Source: Certhia americana
Lineage: Eukaryota; Chordata; Aves; Passeriformes; Certhiidae
Direction of reading: 5' to 3'
Assembly: GCA_018697195.1 (NCBI GenBank)
Contig: CM031879.1
Coordinates: forward strand, 38,884,573-38,948,572
Length of the DNA stretch: 64,000 nucleotides
Shown here: positions 24,209 through 37,112 of the stretch, piece by piece
How the letters are laid out: each line of letters starts with the position of its first letter
Numbering within the stretch: position 1 is the first letter of the stretch
The notes under the pieces: generated by a model
The model's database searches: none
What the model saw: the letters and a program-made list of their open reading frames with translations, nothing else
What the model was told of the DNA's origin: nothing
Translations under genes and position numbers: made by a program

Positions 24209-25638
24209 CAGTCATGTATTAAAAAGACAGCAGAATAATTTTTTAATGGTCTCAACTTTAGATAAATTTATCTGGAAACCTTATAACATTAAAAAAAAGA
24301 CTGACCTGACTGAAATTTGAAATGACAGTAGTTAAATCTATCACAATAAGTAGTGGAAAACATTTTTTTTTTTTCCTGCAACCCCCTTGTGCAAATATCT
24401 GACATGCTTCACTTAAGCAAAATTTCATGAACTTGGATGTCTTCCTTTCCCAGTATGTCCAATGCAAATGAGGTGAGAAGAGGAGATGAAGGAATTCCCT
24501 GGTGTGATATATATTTTATGGAGATATTGAATTTTTTCTTACAATTTAAAAACTTTTGCTTAGCTTGAATAGCTTCTTCTTGGGTTAGGGAGAGAGAAGG
24601 GTCTGGATACACTGTATACTGATACACAGATCCTTTTAGATGAAGAAATTTCTGTACCATATAGACTATTATTTTATTATTTGCACTGTAGTAGAGCCCA
24701 GAGGTCCAGTCAAGCCCATTTTTGTAATGAATAAAAAGACAAGCAAAATTGTTTCCAAAAGCAAGTAAAGACTTTTCCAGTTGTTATTGGCAAAAAGTCA
24801 ACTTCTGTGTTTCCAAAATAATAAAATTCAATGTTACTTCAGTACATATTACATAGATCCAAGAGGTCAATAAGATTCAGGTTACTGGAAAAAAACCTCT
24901 TTTGGCTTGCAAATAAATAGTTTCATACCTTCTAAATTCCCATTGATGCTGCCTTTAACTTACTACCTTTTTCTGTTTTTTGCTATTTGTATTTGTGATA
25001 GTAAATAGGAAGATATAAAACGTAATTTAAACCGCTCTCTGCTCTTATTTTCTTCTTACGGAAACTCAATATTATTGGACAGTACATCAGTGAAAATATT
25101 CTAAAATTAAACGAACATACTGCAGCTTATATGCATTTGTTGCTCGAGTTTCTCTGCATGCAGTGTCTTAATCCAATTAAACATTATAGCAGAGTTTTTT
25201 CTAATTGAAACAGAGCTAGTTCTCAAAGCTGATTATAAAAGTCTTCATAGTGCAGTGCAAGAAACTGAATTAATTCATCCATGAGTGATTATCATTTGTG
25301 TTCTTTGGTGTTACATGATAAGGAAGAGCTATTTGGATGCAGATAGAGGAAAACAGCATAACCAAGAAAAGCCATCAAGGCATGCATCTAGTTATGGTCT
25401 AGCTCCACTAACTCACTTTGCCTCAGTCAGAATCTACCTGGACTGACTTCTCTTCTCTGTCTGGACTGTCTTCTCTGACTTGAACTTGACACTGACAGCC
25501 CCTAATTTGTGTTAGAGGTGGTTTTGCATAAGAAAATTCAACTCCCAGTATTCTTAATTTGCAGGAATTTTCTGCTGCACACATTTGTTTTTCAGAATTT
25601 ATGTCTCCCCAGGGGAATGAAACAAAGAAATTCACATT

Positions 25639-25642
<4 letters not shown>
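24209..25642. other. AT-rich stretch, nothing recognised
   Basis: There are no recognisable coding or transposon sequences. Frames at 24,258-24,660 on the minus strand are chance. Confidence 0.55.

Positions 25643-25684
<42 letters not shown>
25643..25684. repeat. (AT)21 microsatellite
   Basis: A perfect run of 21 AT dinucleotides, seen directly. It is self-complementary and likely length-polymorphic. Confidence 0.97.
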
Positions 25685-25687
<3 letters not shown>

Positions 25688-27000
25688 CCTAAGATCACCT
25701 AATATTTATCTAAGACATTTCTCCATAAAATACATTAAGTCAACAGTATTCTGCTTCTGAGGTGCTGTCTTTTAAACTTGACCTTGTTGCTGATTTATGT
25801 ATTGTACTTGTACACTGAGGAGAGAAAATGCTTCAAATATTAAGCTTAAACATTAATTATTAATTTTTAACACATACCAAGCACTCTCCTATTTCTTTGG
25901 AAACTTACACCACTTTTCTATACTGTACATGCAGCTTAATTGCGTGGTAGTCCATGGCACGCTAATAGAGTATCAATCTGATGACAGAACCCTTTGAACT
26001 ATCATTGATGAGCTTATTGGAATGTCTCCACATTTTTTCTTAGAGAGTAAATGAAGTTGTGATTATAAAATCAATGTAATATTTTGAAAATCTTTTATTT
26101 ATAATGCAGTCATCTCTGCTACTTGTGGGTTCATTAGCATTTCAGAAGGATCACAGAAGGCATGTAACTTCAGCTATTAGTTTTAGAGGTCACTGCACCA
26201 GCACTTGATTTCCAGAGGAAAAATAGACCTGCTGAAAAGCTCCTGTGCTCATGCATTCTTGAGTTAATATAATACAGAATTGATAAATGCATGAAAAATC
26301 AAGTCGGGGAAACAAAGACTACATCAAAATATTCTGAAGCAGTTCTCTGTGGTTTTCCACTGTTTATGAGTATTCAGACAGTAGTAAGGTATTTGTGAAA
26401 ATTTTCATGATATTCGCCAAGACTTATGCTGCCATAAATATATGCTATCATCTTTCCATTTGTGCTTTATTTTAAGTTATTTGTGATGCAATTCAGGCAG
26501 TCACGACTACTCAGGTGACTTAGAAAACCTGCTGTACCACAGAGCCCATGAACAGCAAGTGGATGTAAGCATTTATTAGGCAGTTTGCATCCATTTTGCA
26601 TCCTGAAAATTGTAACTTCACACCTTTCAGTGAACAGCAGGTGTGGTGTAAGGGATTGAGATTGTGTTTTGAGTATCTTGCAAAAAAAAAAAAAAAGATG
26701 AATACTTTCACAGTATACTTTCATTAATTGATTCAGAGATATTTTTTTTCTAATAAATTTCTAAGTATTTTCAACATAGTAGTCACACAGGACTCTATTG
26801 GATATGGAATCTCTGTGGAACAAATTAATCTTGGCATGCTTATGCTTGATATGAAACTGATGCAAGGAAATTAATCCATTTCATTCGCAGTAGAAAATCA
26901 CATTAAATTTATGAAGCTCACATATAAGTCTTTGAAATAAACACAACAAAATTAAATGTCTGGTTTGATTTTAATTTGTGTCTGACAGTTTTCCTGCTTG
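25685..27000. other. AT-rich stretch, nothing recognised
   Basis: It contains A15 at 26,682-26,696 and short chance frames. No transposon hallmark is seen until the CR1 fragment that starts near 27,005. Confidence 0.55.
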
Positions 27001-27004
27001 TTGT

Positions 27005-27530
27005 GAATAAAGTATTTTCCCAGGGGACCTTACTCACTAGCTTCCTGAGCAGCCTAAAGTCTGATCTTGCCATGTCTAGGGCTGAAGATTCACTGGAACT
27101 TTTCCTCCTGTCAATAAAGATTTTAAACTTGATCACTTTGTGATCACTGTGGCCAAGACAGCCACAAATCTCCACTTTGCTCGGGATATCCACTTTGTTG
27201 ATGGAGTGGATCAAGTCGCAGGTCAAGGAAGGCACATTTACAGGTCAGCACCTTTACTACCTGCACCAGGAAACTGTCATCCAGGTGTTTTAGGAATCTT
27301 CTGGATCTTGGCCAGCTGTGTGGTGTTCCCAGTTAAGACCTGGCAAGTTGAACTACCTCATAAGGACTAAGGTGGTTGATTTAGGAGTGTCCATTAGTTC
27401 CTCAAAGAATAATTCACTGGCACCATCATCCTACCTAGGTAATCTATTATAGACTCCCACAATGACATTTGCATTATTTATTTGTACCTTAATCCTTACA
27501 CAGACAAATGTCATGCCATATCTAGCTGTA
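27005..27530 (-). pseudogene. CR1 ORF2 endonuclease domain remnant
   Basis: Remnant of the apurinic-like endonuclease that nicks target DNA for CR1 integration. The GHSDHKVIKF block keeps the Ser-Asp-His triad region of the domain (SDH, the catalytic histidine end). The GDFN block, whose aspartate and asparagine are catalytic, is damaged: the aspartate codon is replaced by a stop. The reading frame changes at least once between the VGVYNRLPR block and the LDDSFLVQVV block. The protein part that remains open on the minus strand runs over about 27,005-27,235. Confidence 0.75.
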
Positions 27531-27990
27531 AGCTCCTTCTATTCCAGACCCTCCATTACATATAATGCCAGAGAACATCATGATGCAAGCAGTAAGCTCA
27601 ACTACTCTAGCTGGCCCCTCTATCCCAGAGGGATACTTCACTTCATCAGTTGATTTCCCTTCTAGATCTAGGGCCTCATCTCTCTTGTAAAAGATACCAG
27701 TTCTATTTGTTACCTTCAAATTTTTGGGAGGAGAGGAGGTTTTCTCCTTGTGTGCACAGTGACCAGCCTCCAGACCTCATGTTCAACAGACCTTTCACTA
27801 ACCTCTTGAGAGTGTTCTGAGATCCCCTGCACCCCCTGCACTTCTGTGGAGGTTTGAGGCTCCTGAGACTTCAGCATCATCAATCTCTTACTCTCTGCAT
27901 CCTGTTCACTTCCTCACATGGTTCCTTCACCTGTTGACACAGCACACCTTCTGCAAAAGGATTGATTGTCCACCCATTCTGGTAGAGGAT
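27005..27990 (-). mobile_element. CR1-type LINE, 5' half only, antisense
   Basis: Read on the minus strand, this is the ORF1 end followed by the endonuclease part of ORF2 of a CR1-type LINE, a part rarely retained in CR1 copies. Recognisable blocks in order are a VKEPCEEVNRMQRVRD-like stretch of the ORF1 C-terminal region (27,870-27,935), a VTNRTG-like stretch (about 27,700), VIVGVYNRLPR (the VGVxYRPP block) near 27,450, LMR-stop-FNLPGLNWEH (the LMGDFNHPDICW block) near 27,350, LDDSFLVQVV near 27,270, and CGCLGHSDHKVIKF followed by RKLVSKVPWEN to about 27,005. The polymerase half and the 3' tail are absent, so the copy was cut by deletion or rearrangement. Stops and frameshifts make it inactive. 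Confidence 0.8.
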
Positions 27991-27999
27991 CCTGTGATT

Positions 28000-28335
28000 T
28001 TGTGAAGCAAGAAGAATCTACATGTTACTCATGAAGTTGATGAAAGGATGCTTCTGTTAAAGCTGGTCCTGACACAGACCATGTCCTCCTTAGACTTATT
28101 GTTCATAAGAAATAGTCTTAAAAAGGGGATTGCACGGTGGTCTAAATCTGCTACTAAAGCTTTAAAGGATATCTCCCCTCTCACAAGAATGCAGCTGGAC
28201 ACAAGAGTTAGTGGATGTCTGAGTCCAATACTGGGTTTTTTATTGTCAAAGTTCCCTGCTTTTGAATCCTGCAGAGGAACTTTAGATGATGAGTTCTCAT
28301 TGATTTCAAGATTTTCCAAGAGCAAATAACCATTG
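28000..28335. other. Stretch open on both strands, next to the CR1 5' half
   Basis: Frames of 93 codons (28,048-28,329, plus) and 98 codons (28,029-28,325, minus) overlap almost fully. I recognise neither. Because it lies directly upstream of the ORF1-like part of the antisense CR1, it could be a more diverged N-terminal ORF1 or 5' untranslated region of the same element. It could equally be unrelated host sequence. Confidence 0.35.
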
Positions 28336-30403
28336 CAAATTTCAGCAAACTCAAAGATTTTAAAGCATCTAGAATAGGAGCTATGAATTTTCCTGCAGTA
28401 TGCACCATTTGCTAAATCTTATTGAATTAGAATCAGAAAAAAGGGGGGAAGAAAAGCTGTGGGGTGGAATTGATTTTAAACTGTACTGTCAGCATGGCTT
28501 GTTTATAGACCATTAGCAAGAAATTGCAACGTGAAGAACATAGCTGATTTGGTTAACAATTACCCTCACAAACTTATCAACTTTCTGTCCTCATAACATG
28601 AAACTGAGCTCATTAAATGGGCTCTCAATTAACAATTATTCATACTGTCAGTTGACAGTGTTAAACTGCAGCAAGACAGATTGAATAACTGGCTCATTTT
28701 AAAGGAAAAATAGAGAATGAATTCTTTGTCGAATTTGTAGCAAAGCAAGAGACAGAAAGAAGCTGTACCAAGTGAATTTCTGAGATAAGGCAGCTCATCA
28801 TACAGGACCACAGCATCAAAAGGCACAGGAAAACTTTCCGACAGAAAGAAGAAAGAGGTTCATTTACATGTGCAGACCTTGAAGTTTTACAGGTAGATTT
28901 AGTTCTTAAGTCTGTTAGCAACTTAGTTCATTAGATCCAGGGGGATTTTGCAACTGAATTTAGGGCTTCTTGGATCAGATCCCAGTTGCGGGGCTTTTTC
29001 TGTCTTTTCCATACTCTCAAAGGGGCTACCTCTTTATAATTTTGGTATCTGTGTTACTGTTTGCTTCTTTCAATCAGCCTTTTTATCTGTCAGGTTTGAA
29101 ATGTTTGGTCACAAATGTTTATTTTATCCATCAAATCCTGACTTTATGAAAACTTTTTTCTTCCTTCCGTTGGCATCAGTAATAAGTTGTCTGAAGCTTT
29201 ACCTTAGCCACCTATTAGTCACTCAAACTTTACATCATTTTCTAAGTAAGGACAGAAGATATAAAATCATTAATCATTCAGTAAATATCAGGCATATGTA
29301 CTGTGTATAGTGCTTCAGGTGCATATTATTTGAACCCTGCCTTTTGATTTTCTGACTGACAACATCCCTTTCAGGGTGAGTGAATTTATTTCCTCTAGTT
29401 CCTAAAATTGATTGCTACTCAGAAAAACAAATTAATTGATCTTTTCCATTGCTTTCCTTGACGAAATTTAAAATGAAAACATGAATGTGAACTCTCTGAA
29501 TTTCAGAGGGAATAGTCCAATTATTTTATGTTGTCAATTCAAAATATATTTTGAAGTACCTACTTAATGATGTGACTGAGATGTTTAAGAAACTCCAGCC
29601 TTCAATATGAGAAAAACTGATAATTTCAACAACTTATTTTTTCCTCTTTGAAAATTCAGGGAAAAAAAAAAGAAGAGAGAAAAAAATACAAGGACTCCAG
29701 AATAGTTTGTGGAAAAGATATTTTATAACATTTATACTGAATCAGTGAAATCACGTTTTACAAAACAAATCAATTAGATGAATTTTCTACTGCTGGGAAA
29801 AGGATTAACAATGAATAGCATTGCTATTTAGAAAATTTTTCTGGGATAGCTTTAAGCAGCATGAAAGCTGTGGCTCAGAGAAGTGTTGCATAATATTGCA
29901 AGATTTTAACTTACAAACAATGAAACTGTCTATCCATCCATAAGTTTTCCTGAAAGAGAAAATTGTTTTGGTTAACAAATGGGTGTTCTATTTGTTCCAT
30001 ATATAAAATCTAAATACTTAAATATTAATATTTAAAATCTTAAAAAGTAAATTTTATGGTAGAACAAAATAAGGGCATGTGAGATACTTATTAAAGAGTT
30101 CTATGATTGTTTCTATGCAAAGTTGAATTTGTAAGGAGATAAAGATAAAATTCTTAATTAAACCATTTCTAAGGTTCTCTAGAGTCAACCCTTTCATATT
30201 GTTGTTCTCATTTATTTTTAATATCCTTTGGCTCCACACTAGGCAGTGGCTTTTGTCCTTAATGTTGTGTTTTTCACTTCCTTCCTTGCTACATGTACAT
30301 GAATTTCTCCATTTGGATTGTATAGGCTACCACAATTAGCAGCAAAGTGTTGATATTTCCAGATACGACAGAGAAAATTGGCTAAATTATGTCAGCCACC
30401 TCC
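28336..30403. other. AT-rich stretch, nothing recognised
   Basis: The longest frame (28,948-29,310, plus, 120 codons) has no motif and a composition like random translation. No repeats are identified. Confidence 0.55.
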
Positions 30404-30421
30404 TTTTTTTTTTTTTTTTTT
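30404..30421. repeat. Poly(T) run, T18
   Basis: Homopolymer run seen directly, just left of a CR1 tail fragment. Confidence 0.9.
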
Positions 30422-30429
30422 GCTGTTCT

Positions 30430-30535
30430 TCTTGAGTGCACCCTCCTGAGTCAGGCATCTGTAAATGTCCCTGATGATCTAGAGGATGACTTTAAATGTG
30501 CCTTCCAACCCCAACTATCTTATGATTCTGAGATC
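30430..30535 (+). mobile_element. CR1 LINE 3' end fragment, sense
   Basis: A TGATGATCTAGAGGATGACTTT block followed by TGCCTTCCAACCCCAACTAT and CTTATGATTCTG matches the last ~100 bp of a CR1. It is strongly 5'-truncated. Confidence 0.8.
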
Positions 30536-31270
30536 TTACATGCACACTCCTTAAGGACAAATTCTGAGTTTGCCTGTAGTTATATAATAATCAAATTCAT
30601 TAACTATCTTGTTTCTGACATAAGTTAGCACTTAAAAATTCTTTTCTACTAGGGGCTTGCAACTACATTTGCTATCAGGGATTGTCACACTTTTCAAACA
30701 TAAGAAATAAACTTGAGCATGTTGGTAATTTCTATTTAAAGGATTCAGTGATAGAGGGCAGACAGCTCTTTCCTACAGTCATGTTCAATTACAAAACCTA
30801 AGCAGAGATGCCTGCTTTCTTAAACACAGTGAAAATTAAATAACAAATGTCATTAGCCTCAACTTTAGAGTTCTGAGCCTCTCATTAACCAGTACTTGAT
30901 CCCAATATCTGTTTTATGGATTCTTTTTAAGGAACAGTCTAAAGATTTCTTCTCTGGGATTTCCTGAAATTCTGATTTTTTTTCACACAGGTCTGTAGGA
31001 AGATTTCTAAGCAATCCCTGTCCCTACATTTTGCTTGCTATGAGAGCTTTTAAAATGACCTTGCACAATTTTACTTCTCCAAACTTTACTATTGTGGGTA
31101 GCAACTCTTGATATTTAAGCTAGTTGTTCTTTAATGATTTCAATAATTTTTATACTTATCTTGAGAGTAAAGTAGTTGTATCCACCAGCTTCATTGTAAA
31201 TAAGCCAAATCATGTTGACTGCGAAACCAATTCCAGAATAAAAAGTTATTTTGTTTTATTCATTTGAAGT
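30536..31270. other. AT-rich stretch, nothing recognised
   Basis: No gene or repeat is recognised between the CR1 tail and the unnamed repeat copy B. Confidence 0.55.
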
Positions 31271-31274
31271 TATA

Positions 31275-31510
31275 CAGCATTCAGAGAGAACAGAGTGTTG
31301 TAGGAGTGTTTATGCCTGCTTCCTTACTTTGCTGAACTTGACCTACTGACTTGAGTTCATGGCTTGACCTAGGACCTCTCCTGCCACTGTAGACCTGCCT
31401 GGCCAGCTGTGGTGTCTGACCATGGTCATCTTCTCCAGACCTGGTCATCTTTTTGCATATGGGTGTTGTGGGGCTGTGTCCTCTGTCAGTGTGGGCACTG
31501 TCCTGCCTGC
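31275..31510 (-). repeat. Unnamed interspersed repeat, copy B
   Basis: The minus strand shares GGCCAGGCAGGTCT, GAGGTCCTAGGTCAAGC, CACCACAG and TTCAGCAA blocks, in order, with the plus strand of about 5,985-6,125. It is GC-richer than its surroundings. The minus-strand sequence ends in an AATAAAACAAAAT-type stretch at about 31,250, which could be a polyadenylation region if this is an LTR. The family is not recognised. Confidence 0.5.
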
Positions 31511-34500
31511 CTTGCTTTAATCTTTGGCTCCTGCCTTGCTTTTCTTCAGAGCAGACACCCTCTGTCTTGAAAATAAGGGTTAAAAAACAAATACACACAT
31601 ACTTGTATATTGTGCATTTATATGGAATTCTAAATTCTTTGGTTCTACTGCATGGAAACAGTTCTTAAAATGTAGGGAGACACAGCACCTCAGCTGGGTT
31701 ATGGTCTTGCACTTCGTTGCAAATTACTATAATGAGTAACTTGGCACTTGGGCAGTAATTCACATTCTTAAGCATAGTTTAGCAGAGGCCAAATCAAAGA
31801 TGACAGTTTTAGGCTTAGTCTTGCCTTCAGGCCTGAATATTTTTATATGAGTTCAGACTAAGAAATTCAGCTACAAGCAATTCAGTGTCATCCTGTACCT
31901 ACTTTCAGGAGTCAACATCTCTATCATGCATAAGTATTAATGTTCAAATAAAATGTTTTAAATTGTAGGCTGAATTTGAATAGTCTTCACAAAATGATGT
32001 GGGAAGTCCCATAAAATAAAATAAAAAATGTCAAAAAATATTAAAAAGCAGAACAAAAAGGAAGGCTCTTACACAAACTGCAGGCTCTTACATAAACTTA
32101 CACAAAGTTATGATAAATAAGGAGAAAAGTAACTTACATATCACAAACATGCTGAGGAAAAATTCTAAGTAAATCTCAGCATAAATGAAGATGTAATGAA
32201 TGTTTATGATGTACATATTTATTTAAATTTCCACTTGCCAAGTTCTTAACAGTTGAGTGTAATTAATCATATTATCAAAAGAAGTATCTATAGCAAAGAA
32301 AATGTACCATTCTTGCAGATATGGCATTTTTTTAGGGTACCTCAGTATGATACTTCTGTGATAGATTCAGGTCTACGCTGAAGTCCCAAACTTGCCTTCC
32401 CAGATTCGCAAAACAGTTCTTACACAAATGAGAATTTTACCAGATTTTGGGAAACAGCAGCTAGAATAATTAGACCTCTGCTATTCCTTAATACAGGCAT
32501 ATATATTCAAAGAGAAAGCTATTTACAGTGTGTACAGGGGAAATAGTGCCACTTGGATCTTTTTCTCTTGCCATGATGTCACAGAGCCAACAGCCAGCAA
32601 CTGAGGCTCAGAGGTGACACTTGGATATTACTTTATATATATATACAAATCTCATTTGCCCTTATAATTGAGTCTCTAGGAATCTCACATCTACATATGG
32701 GTCTTACCTGGCTTTACTGCTAGACAATGCAGAAATCACATGGCTGCTTTCATACCACCTGCTTATGATAAAGCTGACAATCCTCTCATCAGACTGTTTT
32801 TCCTTAGAAGTGAAGACATTTAACGTGTCTTTATAAGACAAAATGCATCAGTAATGTATTGACAGGTCAAGGACCTGCCTCATCTCTCTGTGTGATTACA
32901 TCCAAAAAAAAGTTTAATAGTAGCTTTTGTCTTGGTGTGGCTAACACTTGACCAATGTTTGTCTCCATCTTCACGCTAATGTAGGTCATCTTTCTCATGT
33001 CTGATTTCAAAGCTTCCAGATGACTGAAAACCTGTTCCTGTGGTGCTCAACAGATGTTATATGAAAAAATAAAAAAATTGGCAAGGCTGCTAGGAAATCC
33101 ATCTGCAAAAAAGTGAAAAAAACTAATAAATGTTTGCTGAAGTAGTTCATTGTTTTGGGATGTCTGGGAGGTTATATCTGAATCAAAAAAATGCAAATGT
33201 GTACTTAGTGTTTCACAGTCACTATGGGGTCTAACAAAACTATTCCCTGAACTCTGCACAACTGGTAAGGAAAACTTTTCAAAATGTCACCCTACATCTG
33301 ACACTGATAGAAAACTGTACTCCCAATTAGTTCAATATGTTTTCTAATAAATAAGTTATCTGAATATTCTCAATGGGGAAGTACAATTCCAATCCTCTCT
33401 ATGGTTCATCTCTTCATGAAGTAAAATTTCTCCTAATGAAAGGAAGTATTGTTCAAAATTTACTATGTCTGACATCAGAATTGAAATAATTTAAATTGAG
33501 GAATTGGCAGAGAAGTTTTAAAACCCAGAAACAATACAAAATGCAATAAACAATGAATAATAATAAAAAAAACTCAGTGGCCTTTGAAAACAGGTTGTTA
33601 TTTTCAGAAAACTGCATCAATAAAAAAATGAGAAATTGTGACCACTGCAAGCATTGAAAACATTTGCACACATGCCTTAAATAAAAATCATACAATTATA
33701 TAATAACTCAAATTAAACTTTAATGGAAAGCTGGCAGTATCATAAGAAATGAATTCAAAAAGTTTAACTCTCCAAAACCAGTGCATTACTCTTTTATTTT
33801 CCTTCATGGTAAAGCAGTTTATTATCTTGCCTTAGTCAAAATTACAATCTTTATGATGCAAATCCAAACAATAAGAATCCTACTAACAACTTTTGATAGT
33901 TTGTATAGTGCAAATTATAGATCTGTAAAGAATCAAAATTTATCCTATAAATGGTAAAATTATCCAGACTAGACTTTATGAGCTAACACTTCAAAGATAC
34001 TGCCCTGATGATTGTCTCAACAGCTTAGAAAGAACTGCTGGAAGCTTAAGATTTTCATAGGATATGTTAACTATTATTATGAAAAGTAACTTTAAGACTC
34101 AAAGTCATTGTGTCTAAAAGTAAGCTTTCATACGTGGCATCACTTGGTCCTCTTCACAGAACAGCTTGAAATGTCTTAATCTGGTTGCTACATATATTTT
34201 CAGCTAAGTGTTCAGTTCAAGCATTTATTCAGTTCTACTTTGTTAAATTCCCTTTTCTACTTCAGACCTATAGAGGAGATAGAATACTGGTCTATATTCT
34301 CATCTTTCCAGCTCCTAGAAGGAGCTTTATGCTTTAAAAGCTGTCTGAAGATACAGTTATAATTTATCATTATCAAATCTATCACAATTCAAGTGACAGT
34401 AATTTTATTCTTTAGTAAAATTTTTATAATAATGTTTTGCTAAAAGGGTTCCTCAAATATATTCCTTGCTACAGATACCTGATGACTGAATTAGAGCTTA

Positions 34501-36377
34501 AATTAGAAAGCCTACTTGTTACCCTACACTATACTGCTGTGCTGCCCTGTGTAGACAGCCCTAGCAGATCTTTCATGAGGAGTACTGAGACATGGTATTC
34601 TAGACTACCACACCTCCTTAACATCAAAGCTGGGATTCCAGGCCCTGTGTTTGTGTCCCAAACATCCTTGCAGCTCTCCATTGTGCCACGAGCATGGAGA
34701 GACAAAATTTCTCTTCAGAATTGTGGTGATGGTATCCTGTTGCTTCTGCCACTTCTTTTGTTTGCCTGAGCTATATGTGATGGGCACAGTTCCAGGGTTT
34801 CAGCTCACACATCCTTTCAGCCCTGCATATAAAGCATATGTGAGCTTGCCGTGACAGGCAGAGCTTGTAATGAGGGAGAAATGGGGGGAGGAAAGGGTGT
34901 CAGAACCTAAGAAAATTGTCACATCACAGTGGGCCAGTGTCAGTGAAGTCACCACATTCATCACCTTTGGAGAGGTTTGCCAGCCATGTATGCACCTAGC
35001 AGCAATGAATGTCATTTACAGCAGACAAACAGTATTGTAACACTCTGGAGCATAAATGAATCAGAGCTGCAGATACATACATATAGCACATATTTCCTCC
35101 AGTGAAAATCCCCCAGACTTTTAATTTTATTGCAGATAGTGAGGCTAGCAATCACCAGGGCAAATTCTGTAGACAAACATCAGTTCTGCTCTCCATGTCT
35201 ACTTCCTTTGCAACTGTCAACCTGTTGGTTATATGAACATATTTTCCCCACTTCTGCATTAATTGCTCATAATTTATTTCTGTCATAATTGTTCCTACTT
35301 TCAACCAGCTGTTCCATTCAGGTCCTGCTGTTGCACTCTGTGTAGCTTTATTTGGAACACTCATGGGAAATTCAACTTCACCAAAACTAAAGAAATCTAC
35401 ATGTCTACCATTAAAGGAGGTTTTTTTCAGGCAAATATCAAGGGTCTGTGGGGCATATTAGGCCTTAAAGACCTTACACAACATTCAGTGTGGATATAGA
35501 CAGTCAGAATACAATGACTTATGGTGTACTTGGACTAGGATCGCTTTTGGAAACAACCTACACAAACATTGACCTGGCCTGTCACAGCCACAGAAAGAGA
35601 GAGGACACCTCCTTAGTTGCACTGACAAAACTAACTTTAATCAGTCTAAAACTCACAGGAATAAGGTAAAATCCCTTCTAGAAAAGAGCAGGGTACAGGG
35701 AACATCTGTTAATTAACTGCCCCACAGCTTTCATTAACGAGATTAGTGAACTCAGTGTACTTTCCAGGTGTGCAGTCAGATGCTTATTCTACAGAAGGCA
35801 GAATTTTAGAGAAAATGCTATAGCTGCAAGCAGAAAAAGAGAGAGGAGGAGAGGGACAAAGAGAAGAATGCTGCAAGGGCAACACTACTTTCTATCAATT
35901 TTACTGGCACCTAGTGAATTTTATTAATTTGTTAGGATTTTTGTTTTGCTTTGTTTGTTATCTCTTCTTAACTATGTTAACTTGATGAATGTGAGAGGCA
36001 AATTCCATATTCTTTTTACAAATAGTCACTTTCCTCACAACTAAAGAGATAATTTAAATCCAGAATGAAATTAAGGAAACCATACTGGAGAAGGGCATAG
36101 ATTTTGAAATAGTCTGCAATAATCAGAAATATCTGCCCATTTGGGCTAGTGAACTTAGGTCAAGGAAACAGGAACAAATTTACTCATAATACAGGGAACT
36201 TAAAACTACACGCGGAAAAGAACTGAAGAGAATACCACTAATTTCAAAAAAGGAAAAAATATAGAAAAATTACAATAGACTTACGCTTATATTAGAACTG
36301 TTTTTCTAGAACTCATGGAGAAGCAGACATAAAGATGCATTTTATTCACCATAGAATCATATGTAAAATATCCAGTG
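31511..36377. other. AT-rich stretch, nothing recognised
   Basis: There is no gene or clear transposon. Frames at 34,437-34,854 are longer than average (110 codons on the plus strand), but they overlap frames on other strands and have no motif. The patch at 34.5-35.0 kb is GC-richer and looks unique. Confidence 0.55.
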
Positions 36378-36626
36378 TTAAAAAAAAAAAAAAAAAAAAA
36401 ATACTGACAGGCAAGGCTTCTGCCTTATGGGAATCCCAGAAAACGAAACTAGACCATTTCCAATCATTATTGCAGTTTCCCTAGAGGGGTCAATATTGTG
36501 ATATTTGTCCAAGACATCTGTAATAAAGTAGATTGCCAGAAGCTGTACGTGTCTGCAGGCAGCATTCACACAGTTTCCAGCTAGTTGTACCACCTTTCCC
36601 ACCCACACTTTATCCTGTAAATTCAA
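36378..36626 (-). other. Exon-like open stretch, unrecognised
   Basis: The minus-strand frame of 82 codons passes through a plausible 3' splice site (TGCTTTGAATTTACAG at about 36,612-36,627), after which it reads DKVWVGKVVQLAGN and onward without a stop into a poly(T) run (the complement of A22 at 36,380-36,401). The composition is protein-like, but no family is recognised, no good donor is seen and no partner exon is evident. It could be a chance frame or the remnant of a retrocopy. Confidence 0.2.
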
Positions 36627-36999
36627 AGCAATTAATGTAGTTAAGAAAGAAGTGATTTGTAAAAGATTTGTTTCACTATCTAGGTAGAGATAGAGCTGAA
36701 AAAGCCTAATCTTTTACAAAAAGATTGATAACAATTATGTCAAAATCTCATGCAGCCAAATAAACTATAGGACTGATTTAGGCAAAGGATGCTCTATCAT
36801 AGTTGAAAATATATTGTCAGGTTGCCTATACCATTAGTATAATGGGCAAGGAAAAAGGAGACAATGTGCAATATCTAAACAAAGAAACATTCAGGCTCAA
36901 AAAATTAAATAACCAGTCATTAAAAATCTCTGAGGACTGCTTTGAAACTTTAGTTTAATCAATTTTTAAACATGAGTCATTCAAAAACAATAAAAATAA

Positions 37000-37112
37000 T
37001 GAAAAAAAAACCCGAAGAAAACCCCAAAACAAATAAATAAAAACTCCAAGCCAAAACAAAAACAAAAACAAAAACAAATTAAACAGAACAAAACAAGAAA
37101 AACAAAACATTG
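37000..37112. repeat. A-rich tract with (CAAAA)n core
   Basis: The plus strand is almost only A and C over this stretch, with regular CAAAA units at 37,051-37,078. It is low-complexity and has no coding content. Confidence 0.85.
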
